Shown here: positions 40,134 through 48,823 of the stretch, in pieces
Position numbering within the stretch: the first letter of the stretch is position 1
Layout: each line of letters begins with the position of its first letter
NCBI GenBank assembly: GCA_963724665.1
Contig: CAVRVH010000007.1
Location: forward strand, 744,001 to 808,000
Source of the DNA: DASUPK01 sp963724665
GTDB lineage: Bacteria > Actinomycetota > Thermoleophilia > Solirubrobacterales > 70-9
Length of the DNA: 64,000 nucleotides
Direction of reading: 5' to 3'
Made by a program: the position numbers and the translations under genes
The notes under the pieces: generated by a model
Seen by the model: only the letters and a program-made list of their open reading frames with translations
What the model was told of the DNA's origin: nothing
Database searches by the model: none

Positions 40134-41162
40134 CTACTCGTCGTAGACCGTTTCGAAGAAACGGGATAGCTCGCCGGCGGCGCCCCTGACGTTGGCGATC
40201 GCGGTGGCGTAGTCCATCCGCAGCGGGCCGATGATCCCGACCGACCCGAGGTTGCGATAGCCGAGGCCGTAGTTGGCGCCGACCACGCTCACCGAGCGCA
40301 GCTCCGGCGCCGGGTTCTCGCCACCGATCCAGACGAAGACCGAGCGGCGATCGAGTGCGGTGCGCAGGGCGCGCAGGACGTTGACCCTGCGCTCGAGCGC
40401 CCGCATCAGGTCATCGGCATGCGGCAGGTCGGCGAGGTGCTCCTCCGAGAGCAGGCGAGCCGTGCCGTCGACATACAGCGTGTCCTCGGCGGACTCTTCC
40501 AGGTCGGTGAAGGCCGCCGAGATCTCCGCCAGGAAGCCGCTCTCGGCCGAGCCGAGCTCGGGGTCGCGCAGCCGGTCGGCGGCCATGCGAGCGCCGAGGC
40601 CGAGCCCGGCGAGGCGCTCGTTCAGGTAGCTGGCCGCCCATTCGACCAGACCCGTGTCGACCTCCGAGTCGAAGGTGAAGACACGCTTCGTGACGCCGCC
40701 GTTGGAGGCGATGACCACCACCATCACGACCTTCGGCTGCAGCAGCAGGACCTCGATCCGATGGATCGTTGCCGTGTGGAGAGGGGGCGCCGTGACGAGC
40801 GCAACCAGATCGGTGATCTGGGACAGGGTCGTCGTTGTCTCCCGAATCGCGACGTCGACCTCCCGCCTCATGCGGGAGATACCGAGCTCGTTCGAGGCCG
40901 GCTGGGGCAGGCGGTCCTGGTGCGCCAGCAGCCGCTCGACGAAGAAGCGGTAGCCGGTGTCGGTCGGCACCCGGCCCGCAGAGGTATGAGGGTGCGTCAG
41001 GAATCCCTCCTCCTCGAGACTGGCGAGCTCGGCGCGGACTGTGGAGGAGCTCCAGTCGATGTCACGGCGATTGGCGAGTGCGCGCGATCCGACCGGGCGC
41101 CCGGCGTCGACGTAGCGCTCGACCACCAATCTCAGGATCTGGCTCTGGCGTTCGGTCAGCAC
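40134..41162 (-). CDS. hrcA: Heat-shock repressor HrcA
   Basis: HrcA represses heat-shock genes by binding CIRCE sites and needs GroEL for activity. The 342-residue protein has the N-terminal winged helix (LTERQSQILRLVVERYVDAG, then GSRALAN and STVRAELASLEEEG), a GAF-like middle and the typical IGPLRMDYATAIANV end. GTG starts 7 nt after a TATCAT box. No TTAGCACTC/GAGTGCTAA (CIRCE) is seen in front of the gene. Confidence 0.95.
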   Translation of the reverse strand: MLTERQSQILRLVVERYVDAGRPVGSRALANRRDIDWSSSTVRAELASLEEEGFLTHPHTSAGRVPTDTGYRFFVERLLAHQDRLPQPASNELGISRMRREVDVAIRETTTTLSQITDLVALVTAPPLHTATIHRIEVLLLQPKVVMVVVIASNGGVTKRVFTFDSEVDTGLVEWAASYLNERLAGLGLGARMAADRLRDPELGSAESGFLAEISAAFTDLEESAEDTLYVDGTARLLSEEHLADLPHADDLMRALERRVNVLRALRTALDRRSVFVWIGGENPAPELRSVSVVGANYGLGYRNLGSVGIIGPLRMDYATAIANVRGAAGELSRFFETVYDE

Positions 41163-41169
41163 AGAGCTG

Positions 41170-41175
41170 ATGATA
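41170..41175 (-). promoter_or_regulatory. -10 box of the hrcA operon
   Basis: TATCAT on the minus strand ends 7 nt before the hrcA GTG, in the 28-bp gap after the MaoC gene. The transcript would be leaderless and the operon of up to ten genes could start here. Confidence 0.45.
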
Positions 41176-41190
41176 GGAACGCGGCGCGCG

Positions 41191-41595
41191 CTAGTCCGCG
41201 CGCAGCTCCGCCTGGGCGTTCCTGATCACCTGGTTGTCCCCCTGCGCAGCGACCGTATCGATGACGACCCGGCCGTCGCCCGTCTCCTTCACAGTGCCGC
41301 TGACCACCAGCTCCTGCTCGGGAAATCCCATGCCCCTGAACTGGACGGAGAGGCGCTTCAGCGCACGAGGATCGCCGTCCGCGAGCTGCGCGCTGCCTCG
41401 CGCGACCTGGGCCATCATCCAGAGGCCGTGCAGGATGTTGCCGGGCAGTCCCACCGCCTTGGCGAATTCCGGGTCGATGTGGATCGGGTTGAAGTCCCCC
41501 GAGGCTCCCGCGTAGCGGTGCGGCAGGTACTTGTCGGGCGTCACCTTCAGCTCCGGGATGGAATCGCCCTCGCTCAGCTCCTTCAGGTCGGCCAT
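41191..41595 (-). CDS. MaoC-like dehydratase (HadB-type)
   Basis: This 134-residue single hot-dog domain has the hydratase-2 motif: YAGASGDFNPIHIDPEFAKA with the catalytic Asp/His pair, then GLPGNILHGLWMMAQV. It probably pairs with the adjacent gene, as HadA/HadB do, to dehydrate (3R)-hydroxyacyl substrates in fatty-acid synthesis; pairing is inferred from order. ATG at 41595 overlaps the upstream stop in an ATGA. Confidence 0.87.
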   Translation of the reverse strand: MADLKELSEGDSIPELKVTPDKYLPHRYAGASGDFNPIHIDPEFAKAVGLPGNILHGLWMMAQVARGSAQLADGDPRALKRLSVQFRGMGFPEQELVVSGTVKETGDGRVVIDTVAAQGDNQVIRNAQAELRAD

Positions 41596-42035
41596 CACAC
41601 CCCCCTGACGATGTTGGTCCAGGTCCCCTTCACCGTCTGCTTCCCATCCTGGTTGGTGGAAACCGTTTCGAAGACGTAGAAGCCCTTGCCGTCCTTCTCG
41701 TAGATCTCCTTGCAGGTCGCCGCGGTCTCGATGACGTCGCCGTCGCAGACCGGCTCGTCCCATTCGAACTCCTGCGATCCATGGAGCATCGTGGCGAGGT
41801 TCATGCCGATGTCCGGATCGAGAATCGCGGGGCCCATCGCCCGCGCGCTGTAGACGACACAGAACATCGGCGGCGCCACCAAATCACGGAACCCCGCCGA
41901 CCTGGCCGCCTCGTGGTCGCGGTGAACGTCGCTCCCGGCCCCGATCGCGTCGGAAAATTCTCGGATCTTCTCGGCGCCGACCTCGTATGTCCTGGCGGGC
42001 CACTGCTTGCCGATGGCGTCAGTCTTCACGGGCAT
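41595..42035 (-). CDS. MaoC N-terminal-type dehydratase (HadA-type)
   Basis: This 146-residue hot-dog protein has the form of the FAS1-like/HadA dehydratase half: YEVGAEKIREFSDAIGAGSD, then LVAPPMFCVVYS and LHGSQEFEWDEPVCDGDVIE. It lacks the full catalytic motif, as is usual for the non-catalytic partner. Together with the next gene it likely forms a heterodimeric (3R)-hydroxyacyl-ACP dehydratase. Confidence 0.85.
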   Translation of the reverse strand: MPVKTDAIGKQWPARTYEVGAEKIREFSDAIGAGSDVHRDHEAARSAGFRDLVAPPMFCVVYSARAMGPAILDPDIGMNLATMLHGSQEFEWDEPVCDGDVIETAATCKEIYEKDGKGFYVFETVSTNQDGKQTVKGTWTNIVRGV

Positions 42036-42089
42036 CTCGGCGCGCGATTCTACGCAGCCGCGCGGGCCGGGTTACCGTACGCATTGCGT

Positions 42090-42704
42090 GTGTCCCCGTT
42101 CCTGACCACCACGGATCCCGAGGGCGGGCTGAGATTCCGCTCCTTCGCGATTCCCCTGATGATCTTGCTGATCTGCTTGGCGATCGTCGCGTCGATGGCT
42201 CTCGGCGGCATCCTCGGCTCGGGCATCGGCATCGCGGTGGGCGGAATCGCGGCCACGGCTCTCGTCGTCTTCGCCTCGCGGGCTCGACCGAACCGCAGGA
42301 TCGAGGTCGCCGAGCACGAGGACACGGCCCACCGCGTTCTCGTCATGGCGACTGCGGAGGCGACCGCTGCCTCCGCCCAGCGCATCGCAGCGCTCGCCGG
42401 GAAGCCGAAGGACGTGCGACTCGTGGTGCCCGTCCCGAGCCACCGGCTCGATCGCTGGATGTCCGCCGAGGATGACGCGCGGCGCGAGGCCGAGGGCCTC
42501 CTGGCGCGCTCGGCCGGAGCCCTCGTGGCCGCTGGGCTGCCGGTCAGCGGATCGGTCGGGGATCACGACCCGGCGCAGGCACTCGAGGATGAGCTCCGTG
42601 ACTTCCCAGCCGATGAGGTGCTCCTGCTGACCGCCAACGGCAAGGACCCGCTGGCCAAGATCGAGACCCGGCTCAGCCTGCCGCTGCGGCGCGTCAGCGC
42701 CTAG
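42090..42704 (+). CDS. Two-helix membrane protein with a Usp-like soluble domain
   Basis: This ~204-residue protein starts SPFLTTTDPEGGLRF, has two membrane helices (about 20-36, PLMILLICLAIVASMAL, and 38-58, LGSGIGIAVGGIAATALVVF) and a cytoplasmic domain beginning HRVLVMATAEATAASAQRIA. That domain looks like a universal stress protein or GAF-like alpha/beta fold, with DEVLLLTANGKDP near its end; the family match is tentative. GTG at 42090 (TTG at 42084 possible) follows TACCGT. It is divergent from the MaoC pair. Confidence 0.6.
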   Translation: MSPFLTTTDPEGGLRFRSFAIPLMILLICLAIVASMALGGILGSGIGIAVGGIAATALVVFASRARPNRRIEVAEHEDTAHRVLVMATAEATAASAQRIAALAGKPKDVRLVVPVPSHRLDRWMSAEDDARREAEGLLARSAGALVAAGLPVSGSVGDHDPAQALEDELRDFPADEVLLLTANGKDPLAKIETRLSLPLRRVSA

Positions 42705-43113
42705 TCCCCTCGCGCTCCTCGGCCATGCGGATGGCCTCCTCGGCCGTCGGGAGCATCGCGAGAAAGCTGCACAGCCCGTCGTCGTTCACGTCGAAGAGGA
42801 ACGCAAGCTCCATGCTCACCTCGATTCCTCCGCGGCCGCGTCCTTCCTGGTGGATCGCGGTCACAACGTGGCGGTCACCTACGGGAGTGTTGTCCGTCAC
42901 CTCGGCGGTCACCTCCTCCCACGCGTCGGTCCAGGCGATGATCCAGGTCACGAAGCCGTCGTGGCCCGTGTAGTGGCCCGCGTTGGCCATCTCGGGAGAC
43001 GCATAGACCTCGACGTCCTCGGCCAGGGCGGCAAGCATCCGCGGCACATCGCCGTCATTGAACGCGTCCATCCCGCCCTTCGCCAGCACCAGGCGCTCCT
43101 CCCTACTTGGCAT
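42694..43113 (-). CDS. SnoaL-like/NTF2-fold protein
   Basis: This 139-residue protein has the pattern of SnoaL/ketosteroid-isomerase-like folds: GMDAFNDGDVPRMLAALAED, then a strand VEVYASPEM and GHDGFVTWIIAWTDAWEEV, with later VVTAIHQEGRGRGG. The function cannot be assigned. It overlaps the lepA 3' end by 11 nt and converges with the Usp-like gene. Confidence 0.78.
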   Translation of the reverse strand: MPSREERLVLAKGGMDAFNDGDVPRMLAALAEDVEVYASPEMANAGHYTGHDGFVTWIIAWTDAWEEVTAEVTDNTPVGDRHVVTAIHQEGRGRGGIEVSMELAFLFDVNDDGLCSFLAMLPTAEEAIRMAEEREGTRR

Positions 43114-44908
43114 CTCCGTCCATCTCCAGGACCGCGAGGAACGCCTCCTGCGGCACCTCGACCGCGCCGACCTGCTTCATCCGCTTCTTGCCCTTCTTCT
43201 GCTTCTCCAGCAGCTTCTTCTTGCGGCTGACGTCGCCGCCGTAGAGCTTCGCCGTCACGTCCTTGCGGACGGCCTTCACGGTCTCGCGGGCGATCACGTT
43301 GGCACCGATCGCAGCCTGCACCGGGACGTCGAACTGCTGCCTGGGGATCGTCTTTCGCAGGCGCTCGACCAGGTTGCGGCCCTGGTCATAGGAGGCCTCT
43401 TTGTGGACGATCAGCGAGAGGGCGTCGACCTTGTCCCCGGCGAGCAGAACGTCGAGCTTGACCAGATCGGAGGGCCGGTTCCCGATCGGCTCGTAGTCGA
43501 GAGAGGCATAGCCCTTGCTGCGTGACTTGAGCTGGTCGAAGAAGTCGAGCACGATTTCCGCCAGCGGCAGGTCGTACTGAACCTGTACCCGAGTCGGCGA
43601 GAGGTAGTGCAGCCCGACGTGCTCGCCGCGGCGCTTCTGGCAGAGCTCCATCACCGCGCCGACGTAGTCGTTGGGGGTGATGATCGTGGCCCGGATGTAC
43701 GGCTCGGAGATCGACTCGATCGAGCCTGGGTCCGGCATGTCCGTCGGACTGCGGACCTCGACCACCTCTCCGGTGTTGATCAGCTTCACCTCGTAGCGCA
43801 CGTTGGGGGTGGTCGCGAGCAGCTCGAGGTCGTACTCGCGCTCCAGCCGCTCGCGGACGATGTCCATGTGGAGCAGGCCCAGGAAGCCGCAGCGGAATCC
43901 GAAGCCGAGCGCATCCGACGTCTCGGGCTCATAGGAGAGGGCGGCGTCGTTCAGCGCCAGGCGATCGAGCGCGTCGCGCAGGTCGGCGTAGCGGTCGGTG
44001 TCGATCGGGAAGAGGCCGCAGAAGACCATCGGCCGGACCTCGCGATAGCCGGGAAGCGCCTCCGCGGCCGGCCCCTCCCGGCTGGTCAGCGTGTCGCCGA
44101 CGCGGAGCTTGGTGACGTCCTTGATCCCCGTGATCACGTAGCCGACCTCCCCCGCCGCCATTCCCGGCACCGGCGTCATCTTCGGGGTGAAGAAACCGAT
44201 GTCGTCGATGTCGGCCTGTGTGCCGGCCTGCATGGCGGTGATCGGCTCATCCTTGGCGAACCGGCCGTCGACCATTCGCACGAACGCGACGACGCCGCGG
44301 TACTGGTCGAACTCGGAATCGAAGATCAACGCCCTGGGCGGCGCCTCCGACCGGCCCTCGGGCGGCGGGATCCGCTGGACGATCGACTCGAGCACGTCGG
44401 TGACGCCCTCCCCGGTCTTTGCCGAGATCCGCAGCGCCTCGCCCGGGTCGCCGCCGAGCAGGTCGGCCACCTGCGCAGCGACCCCTTCGGGATCTGCGCC
44501 CGGCAGGTCCACCTTGTTGAGGACGGGAATCAGCTCGAGCCCCGCGTCGATCGCCGCATATGCGTTCGCGACCGTCTGGGCCTCCACCCCCTGCGCAGCA
44601 TCGACGACCAGGAGCGCCCCCTCGCACGCCGCCAGGCTGCGGGAGACCTCATAGGAGAAGTCGACGTGCCCGGGGGTGTCGATCAGATGCAGGTGGTAGG
44701 TCTGGCCGTCCGCAGCCGTGTAGGTAACCCGCACAGCCTGGGCCTTGATGGTGATCCCCCGCTCGCGCTCGAGCTCCATCGAGTCCAGCATCTGCGGCAC
44801 ATGCGTGCGCGCGTCGACCGCACCGGTGAGCTCGAGGATCCGATCGGCAAGCGTCGACTTGCCGTGATCGATGTGGGCGATGATCGAGAAGTTGCGGATC
44901 CGGTCCAT
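43103..44908 (-). CDS. lepA: Elongation factor 4 (LepA)
   Basis: LepA is a ribosomal GTPase acting in translation or subunit assembly. The 601-residue protein has G1 AHIDHGKST (about 10-18), DTPGHVDF, NKVDLPG and the LepA-specific C-terminal domain (GGDVSRKKKLLEKQKKGKKR, near residues 565-584). The ATG lies 12 nt after a TACCCT box. Very conserved. Confidence 0.97.
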   Translation of the reverse strand: MDRIRNFSIIAHIDHGKSTLADRILELTGAVDARTHVPQMLDSMELERERGITIKAQAVRVTYTAADGQTYHLHLIDTPGHVDFSYEVSRSLAACEGALLVVDAAQGVEAQTVANAYAAIDAGLELIPVLNKVDLPGADPEGVAAQVADLLGGDPGEALRISAKTGEGVTDVLESIVQRIPPPEGRSEAPPRALIFDSEFDQYRGVVAFVRMVDGRFAKDEPITAMQAGTQADIDDIGFFTPKMTPVPGMAAGEVGYVITGIKDVTKLRVGDTLTSREGPAAEALPGYREVRPMVFCGLFPIDTDRYADLRDALDRLALNDAALSYEPETSDALGFGFRCGFLGLLHMDIVRERLEREYDLELLATTPNVRYEVKLINTGEVVEVRSPTDMPDPGSIESISEPYIRATIITPNDYVGAVMELCQKRRGEHVGLHYLSPTRVQVQYDLPLAEIVLDFFDQLKSRSKGYASLDYEPIGNRPSDLVKLDVLLAGDKVDALSLIVHKEASYDQGRNLVERLRKTIPRQQFDVPVQAAIGANVIARETVKAVRKDVTAKLYGGDVSRKKKLLEKQKKGKKRMKQVGAVEVPQEAFLAVLEMDGDAK

Positions 44909-44954
44909 GGGCGGAGTGGAAGGGTAGAGATGCGAGAAGTAGAGTCCGCGAACC

Positions 44955-45740
44955 GTGGAGTGGAGCCTGGGCAGCTACGAGCGGATCGGGGAACAGATCC
45001 TGCCCGCTGCCGAGGCAGTGGTGGAGCGCGCCGCGCCCGCCGAAGGCGAGCGCTGGTCGACCTGGGCTGCGGAACCGGGAACGGGGCGCTGCTCGCCGCC
45101 GAGCGGGGCGCAGTGGTCACCGGAGTGGACCCGGCGCAGCGCCTCCTGGACGTAGCGGCGGCCGACGCGGCGGAGCGTGGGCTGGCCGCGGACTTTGTAC
45201 TCGGCGAGGCTGCCTCGATGCCGATCTCGCGAAGCGAGCGCGGACATCGTGATTTCGGTCTTCGGCGCGATCTTCGCCCCGACGCCAAGGCCGCTGCGCC
45301 GCCGAGATGACGCGGGTGACTCGCAGCCGAAGGGGAGGATCGTGCTTTCGGCTTGGATCCCCGGGGGAACCCTGTTCGCCGCGATCAAGCTCGCCGCAGA
45401 GGCTCGTCGCCGCGGCCTGACGGAGAGTCGGCGGGACCGCCGCCGTTCGCCTGGCACGAGCCCGGAGCCGCTTGGCGAGCTCTTCGAGCGCGCTCGGGTT
45501 ACCGTCTCGACTGAGGAGGAGACGATCGCCTTCGAGGCGCCGTCCGACCAGGGAGTTCGCCGAGTACGAGGGAGAGAACCACCCGATCGTGGATCGAGGC
45601 TCGGGAGCAGCCCACGCCCGAGCAGGCCGAGCAGCTCAGAGGGCGCGCGGCAGTGCTGGATCTATGAGGAGGGCAACGAGGACCCGGAGCGCCTTCCGGA
45701 TCACCAGCCGCTACTCGTCGCCGAGATCAGGCGGCGGTAG
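44955..45740 (+). pseudogene. Frameshifted class I SAM-dependent methyltransferase
   Basis: Pieces of one methyltransferase appear in order but in changing frames: EWSLGSYERIGEQILPAAE (frame of 44955), then LVDLGCGTGNGALLAAERGA with the SAM-binding motif I in a second frame, then SADIVISVFGAIFAP and GRIVLSAWIPGGTLFAAIKL back in the first, then GELFERA, EEETIAFEA, REFAEYEGENHPI and GNEDPER. At least five frame changes and an in-frame stop are needed, so no full protein can be made. The GTG start with its TAGAGT box (44940-44945) is still present. The neighbouring genes are intact, which argues against general sequencing error. Confidence 0.85.
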
Positions 45741-46080
45741 CCGGCGAGGAGAGGCCGTAGCGAGCGACGATGCGGTCGTAGTTGAGCCGCATCAGCTCGA
45801 TCACGTCGCGGACGTCCTCGTCCGTGTCGACCCGGCGGGCCGCCATTGCGTTCTTGCCGGGGAAGACCGGATGGTCGACAACCCGGCCCTGCTCCCGAAG
45901 CGCGGCGCCGACCTCCTTGCCGAAGCTGAAGTGCGCAGCGTGATCGCCATGCAGGTGACCCACCTCGTGCCCGTTGACCCGGAAGCCCCACTCGCCCCGC
46001 TTGCCGTAGCCGGCCTCGACGCCCGGCCACGAGGTGACCTCGTCGGTGATGACCTCGCTCGGTGTCCTCTCGTCGCTCAT
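45727..46080 (-). CDS. DUF5519/luciferase-domain small protein, predicted SoxR target
   Basis: This 117-residue protein has the conserved core GHLHGDHAAHFSFGKEVGAA, then VVDHPVFPGKNAM and EDVRDVIELMRLNYDRI, matching the DUF5519 (luciferase-like) small-protein family. No catalytic function is established. The ATG has CCAGGAGG just upstream. Its promoter has a SoxR-type palindrome in a 19-bp spacer (see 46113-46143), so it is likely induced by redox-cycling compounds. It overlaps the end of the broken methyltransferase. Confidence 0.82.
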   Translation of the reverse strand: MSDERTPSEVITDEVTSWPGVEAGYGKRGEWGFRVNGHEVGHLHGDHAAHFSFGKEVGAALREQGRVVDHPVFPGKNAMAARRVDTDEDVRDVIELMRLNYDRIVARYGLSSPATAA

Positions 46081-46112
46081 GGGGCCTCCTGGGGAAGTGG
46101 GTTTCGTCCTCG

Positions 46113-46143
46113 ACACTACAAGCTCAAGTGAACTTGAAGTCAA
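46113..46143 (-). promoter_or_regulatory. SoxR-type promoter with 19-bp spacer
   Basis: On the minus strand TTGACT (46138-46143) and TAGTGT (46113-46118) are separated by 19 bp. The over-long spacer contains the palindrome TCAAGTGAACTTGA (46124-46137). This is the arrangement of SoxR/MerR-activated promoters, where the activator corrects the spacing by twisting DNA. It faces the DUF5519 gene. Confidence 0.8.
46124..46137. promoter_or_regulatory. SoxR operator palindrome
   Basis: TCAAGTGAACTTGA is a perfect 14-bp inverted repeat and contains the CAAG...CTTG core of known SoxR boxes. It lies between soxR and its predicted target. Confidence 0.8.
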
Positions 46144-46162
46144 GGCCATTTGCTGCTTCCCT

Positions 46163-46618
46163 GTGCCGGTGGGCGAGCTCCTCACGATCAGCGAAGTGGC
46201 GAAGCGCAGCGGCGTCGCGGCCTCCGCCCTGCGGTTCTACGAGGACCGGGACCTGATCTCGTCGGAGCGAGCGGGTTCCGGCCACCGGCGCTATCCGCGC
46301 TCCGTCCTCCGTCGGATCGCCTTCATCGTCTTCGCTCAGCGGATCGGTCTTACCCTCAGCGAGATTGGTGACGAGCTCTCCAAGCTCCCTCCCGACCGGG
46401 CCCCCACCCGCAGCGACTGGTCGCAGCTGTCGTCGAGCTGGACCTCGCGGATCGACGAGCGAATCGCCGAGCTGGAGCGCCTGCGCGCCGGCCTCACGGA
46501 GTGCATCGGCTGCGGCTGCCTCTCCCTCGATCGATGCAAGCTCGCGAACCCGGACGATCGCGCCGCCGGATCGGGCCCGGGTCCGCGCTACTGGGTCGGC
46601 GACCCGCGGCCGGCCTAG
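46163..46618 (+). CDS. soxR: Redox-sensing activator SoxR
   Basis: This MerR-family activator has the HTH LLTISEVAKRSGVAASALRF and YEDRDLI, a dimerisation helix (about 80-115) and the cluster-binding motif CIGCGCLSLDRC (CxxCxCxxxxxC) for a [2Fe-2S] cluster. SoxR senses redox-cycling molecules by cluster oxidation. The GTG at 46163 gives 151 aa; GTG at 46169 is also possible. Its operator lies directly upstream in the divergent region. Confidence 0.95.
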   Translation: MPVGELLTISEVAKRSGVAASALRFYEDRDLISSERAGSGHRRYPRSVLRRIAFIVFAQRIGLTLSEIGDELSKLPPDRAPTRSDWSQLSSSWTSRIDERIAELERLRAGLTECIGCGCLSLDRCKLANPDDRAAGSGPGPRYWVGDPRPA

Positions 46619-46624
46619 GCCGGC

Positions 46625-48511
46625 TCAGATGTGCCGGGCCAGGCGCACGATCTGCCTCGCCTCGGGGACACGAAGTGCCAGGACCGCCCCGACGTAGGTG
46701 ACGAAGCCCGCGGCGAGCGCCACACCGAGCGAGATGATCTGGGCGATCGTGCTCCTGCCCAGGGCGTCGTCGAGCCCGGACCAGACCAGGTAGCTCACCC
46801 CTGCGAGCAGGGCCGCCGCGACCAGCACCCGGGCCGCGGTCGCCATCAGCCGCCTCAGCTCCAGCCCATCCAGCTGGCGGCGCAGGATCACCACTTCAGC
46901 GACCACGCTCGAGACTGTGGCGATCACCGTCGCCGCGACCACGCCGCCGATCCCGAACGGTGAATACAGGGCGAACGAGAAGATGATGTCCACAACGAGG
47001 TTGGAGCCCGCCACGGCAGTCGGGATCCAGGGCCGCTGGAGGCTGAAGAAGGTCCGCGTCAGCATGAGGTAGAGGCCGTTGAAGGGCAGGGAGAACGCGA
47101 ACCAGAAGAGCGCCTGGGCGACCAGGTGCGTCTGGGCCGCATCGAACTCGCCGCGCTGGTAGACGAGCCTCGTCATTGGCACCGACAGCACCAGGATCGC
47201 GGCAGCGGCCGGGATCAGGAGGAGCAGGATCTGCCGCATCCCGTTCGCCATGGTCGACCGCAGGTTCACCCACTCCTGCCGCGCAGCGAAGCGGGCCAGA
47301 GTCGGGAAGGTCACCGTCGCGACGGCGACCGAGAAGATCCCCTGCGGCAGCATGTAGATGCGGAAAGCCTTGTCGATCGCGGCCGGGGCCTCGGTCGAGA
47401 CCAGCGTCCCGACGATGCTGTTGAGGAGCAGGTCGAAGTTGATCAGCCCGAGGCTCAGCGTCACCGGCAGCATCAGCAGCAGGACCTTCTTGACCTCCGG
47501 GATGTGCCAGTCGAAATCCCTGGTCAGGCGGAACGGCGTGTGGCGCAGGTCCCAGGCCGGGATCGCGAGCTGGACCACGGTTCCGACCAGGACGCCGATC
47601 GCGTAGGCGTAGATCCGATTGTTGCCGTGGAAGGCCGGTTCCAGCAGGACCAGCACCGCGATGATCACCACGTTCCAGAAGAACGGCGAGATCGCGAATG
47701 CCGCGAACCTGTCGTAGCTGTTCAGGACCCCGACCACCATCCCGGTCGCCCCGAGCAGGATCAGGATCGGGAAGAGGATCTGCGAGAGGGTGACCGTCAG
47801 GTCGAGGATCTCGCCGCTGAAGCCGGGCGCAAAGATGGGCGTAATGACCGGCGCGAGCAGAATGAAGAGTGCGGTGATCGCCCCTAGCACCAGGGTGACC
47901 ATGTAGATCAGAGTGGAGGCGAGCCTGAACGCTTCTCGCTTGTTCCCCTTCTCGAGCTCCTCCGTGAAGACGGGAACGAATGCGGCCTGGATCGCGGCGT
48001 CCGCGAACAGCGACCGGACCAGGTTCGGAACCTGGAAGGCGATGGTGAACGCGGACATCGGCCCCGTAATGCCGAAGTAGCTGGCGGCCACGATCTCGCG
48101 GACCAGCCCGGCGACTCGCGAGAAGGCGGTGGCGATCGAGAAGAACGCAGTCGAGCGGCCCAGGCGCCCCTGCTTCTCGTCGAACTCCGGTGGGACGAAA
48201 GGGATGGACGGGGTCGGCGCCGGGATCGCCATGAAGGTCGAGGTGTCCATCGAGACCGCCTCGTGGCGGCGCTCCAGGCGCTCGGCCTCCTGAAAGCGGG
48301 CCTGCTCCAGGTCCGCGTCGAGATCCAGGCTGCCGCCCATCTCCTCCTCGAGGTCCGGCGGCAGGAGCGGCCTCCCCGGGTCCTTGGGGCGCTCCTCCGT
48401 CTGGGGCTCATCCTCTTCGCCGCGGCCGACAGCCGGCGGCTCGTCCTTGGACGGGTCAAACGGCTCCGGCGGCGTCGGAACGTCGCCGAAGTCGTCGTCG
48501 CGGTCGGTCAT
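46625..48511 (-). CDS. murJ: Lipid II flippase MurJ (MviN)
   Basis: This 628-residue protein transports lipid II across the membrane for peptidoglycan synthesis. A ~125-residue acidic cytoplasmic extension precedes about 14 helices typical of the MOP superfamily. Motifs include STAFFSIATAFSRVAGLVRE, AFTIAFQVPNLVRSLFADAA and IQAAFVPVFTEELE. N-terminal cytoplasmic extensions are known in actinobacterial MurJ. It starts 40 bp from divergent rpsT. Confidence 0.94.
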   Translation of the reverse strand: MTDRDDDFGDVPTPPEPFDPSKDEPPAVGRGEEDEPQTEERPKDPGRPLLPPDLEEEMGGSLDLDADLEQARFQEAERLERRHEAVSMDTSTFMAIPAPTPSIPFVPPEFDEKQGRLGRSTAFFSIATAFSRVAGLVREIVAASYFGITGPMSAFTIAFQVPNLVRSLFADAAIQAAFVPVFTEELEKGNKREAFRLASTLIYMVTLVLGAITALFILLAPVITPIFAPGFSGEILDLTVTLSQILFPILILLGATGMVVGVLNSYDRFAAFAISPFFWNVVIIAVLVLLEPAFHGNNRIYAYAIGVLVGTVVQLAIPAWDLRHTPFRLTRDFDWHIPEVKKVLLLMLPVTLSLGLINFDLLLNSIVGTLVSTEAPAAIDKAFRIYMLPQGIFSVAVATVTFPTLARFAARQEWVNLRSTMANGMRQILLLLIPAAAAILVLSVPMTRLVYQRGEFDAAQTHLVAQALFWFAFSLPFNGLYLMLTRTFFSLQRPWIPTAVAGSNLVVDIIFSFALYSPFGIGGVVAATVIATVSSVVAEVVILRRQLDGLELRRLMATAARVLVAAALLAGVSYLVWSGLDDALGRSTIAQIISLGVALAAGFVTYVGAVLALRVPEARQIVRLARHI

Positions 48512-48550
48512 TGCTCTATTCTCTTCGCCGCCCGCCTCGCGGGTCTTTTC

Positions 48551-48817
48551 ATGGCCAATATCGCCTCACAGAAGAAGCGCAACGCCCGCACCGAGCGTGA
48601 GCGGGCCGAGAACCTGCGCTTTCGGAGCTCGGTGAAGACTCATTTCAAGCGGCTCGAATCGGCCCTTCAGTCGGGCAATGCCGAGACGATCGCCTCCGAG
48701 CACAAGGCGCTGGTCTCGCGGATCGACAAGGCCGTCCAGAAGGGCGCCCTGCACCGCAATACCGGCGCGCGCAAGAAGTCCCGCGCAGCCGGCCTGGTCG
48801 GCACGGCCGCCAAATAG
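48551..48817 (+). CDS. rpsT: 30S ribosomal protein S20
   Basis: This 88-residue basic helical protein binds 16S rRNA. It begins MANIASQKKRNARTERERAE, with VKTHFKRLESAL, ASEHKALVSRIDKAVQKGAL and HRNTGARKKSRA, all conserved in S20. A TATTCT box at about 48514 leaves a roughly 25-nt leader that can form a small hairpin. It converges with holA. Confidence 0.96.
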   Translation: MANIASQKKRNARTERERAENLRFRSSVKTHFKRLESALQSGNAETIASEHKALVSRIDKAVQKGALHRNTGARKKSRAAGLVGTAAK

Positions 48818-48823
48818 CGGACT

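Noticed and set aside
41163..41190. CIRCE operator before hrcA
   Set aside because: No TTAGCACTC or GAGTGCTAA half-site is present in the gap or just before it.
44955..45740. Two or three short overlapping genes in place of the methyltransferase
   Set aside because: The fragments are successive parts of one family in order, so a broken gene explains them better.
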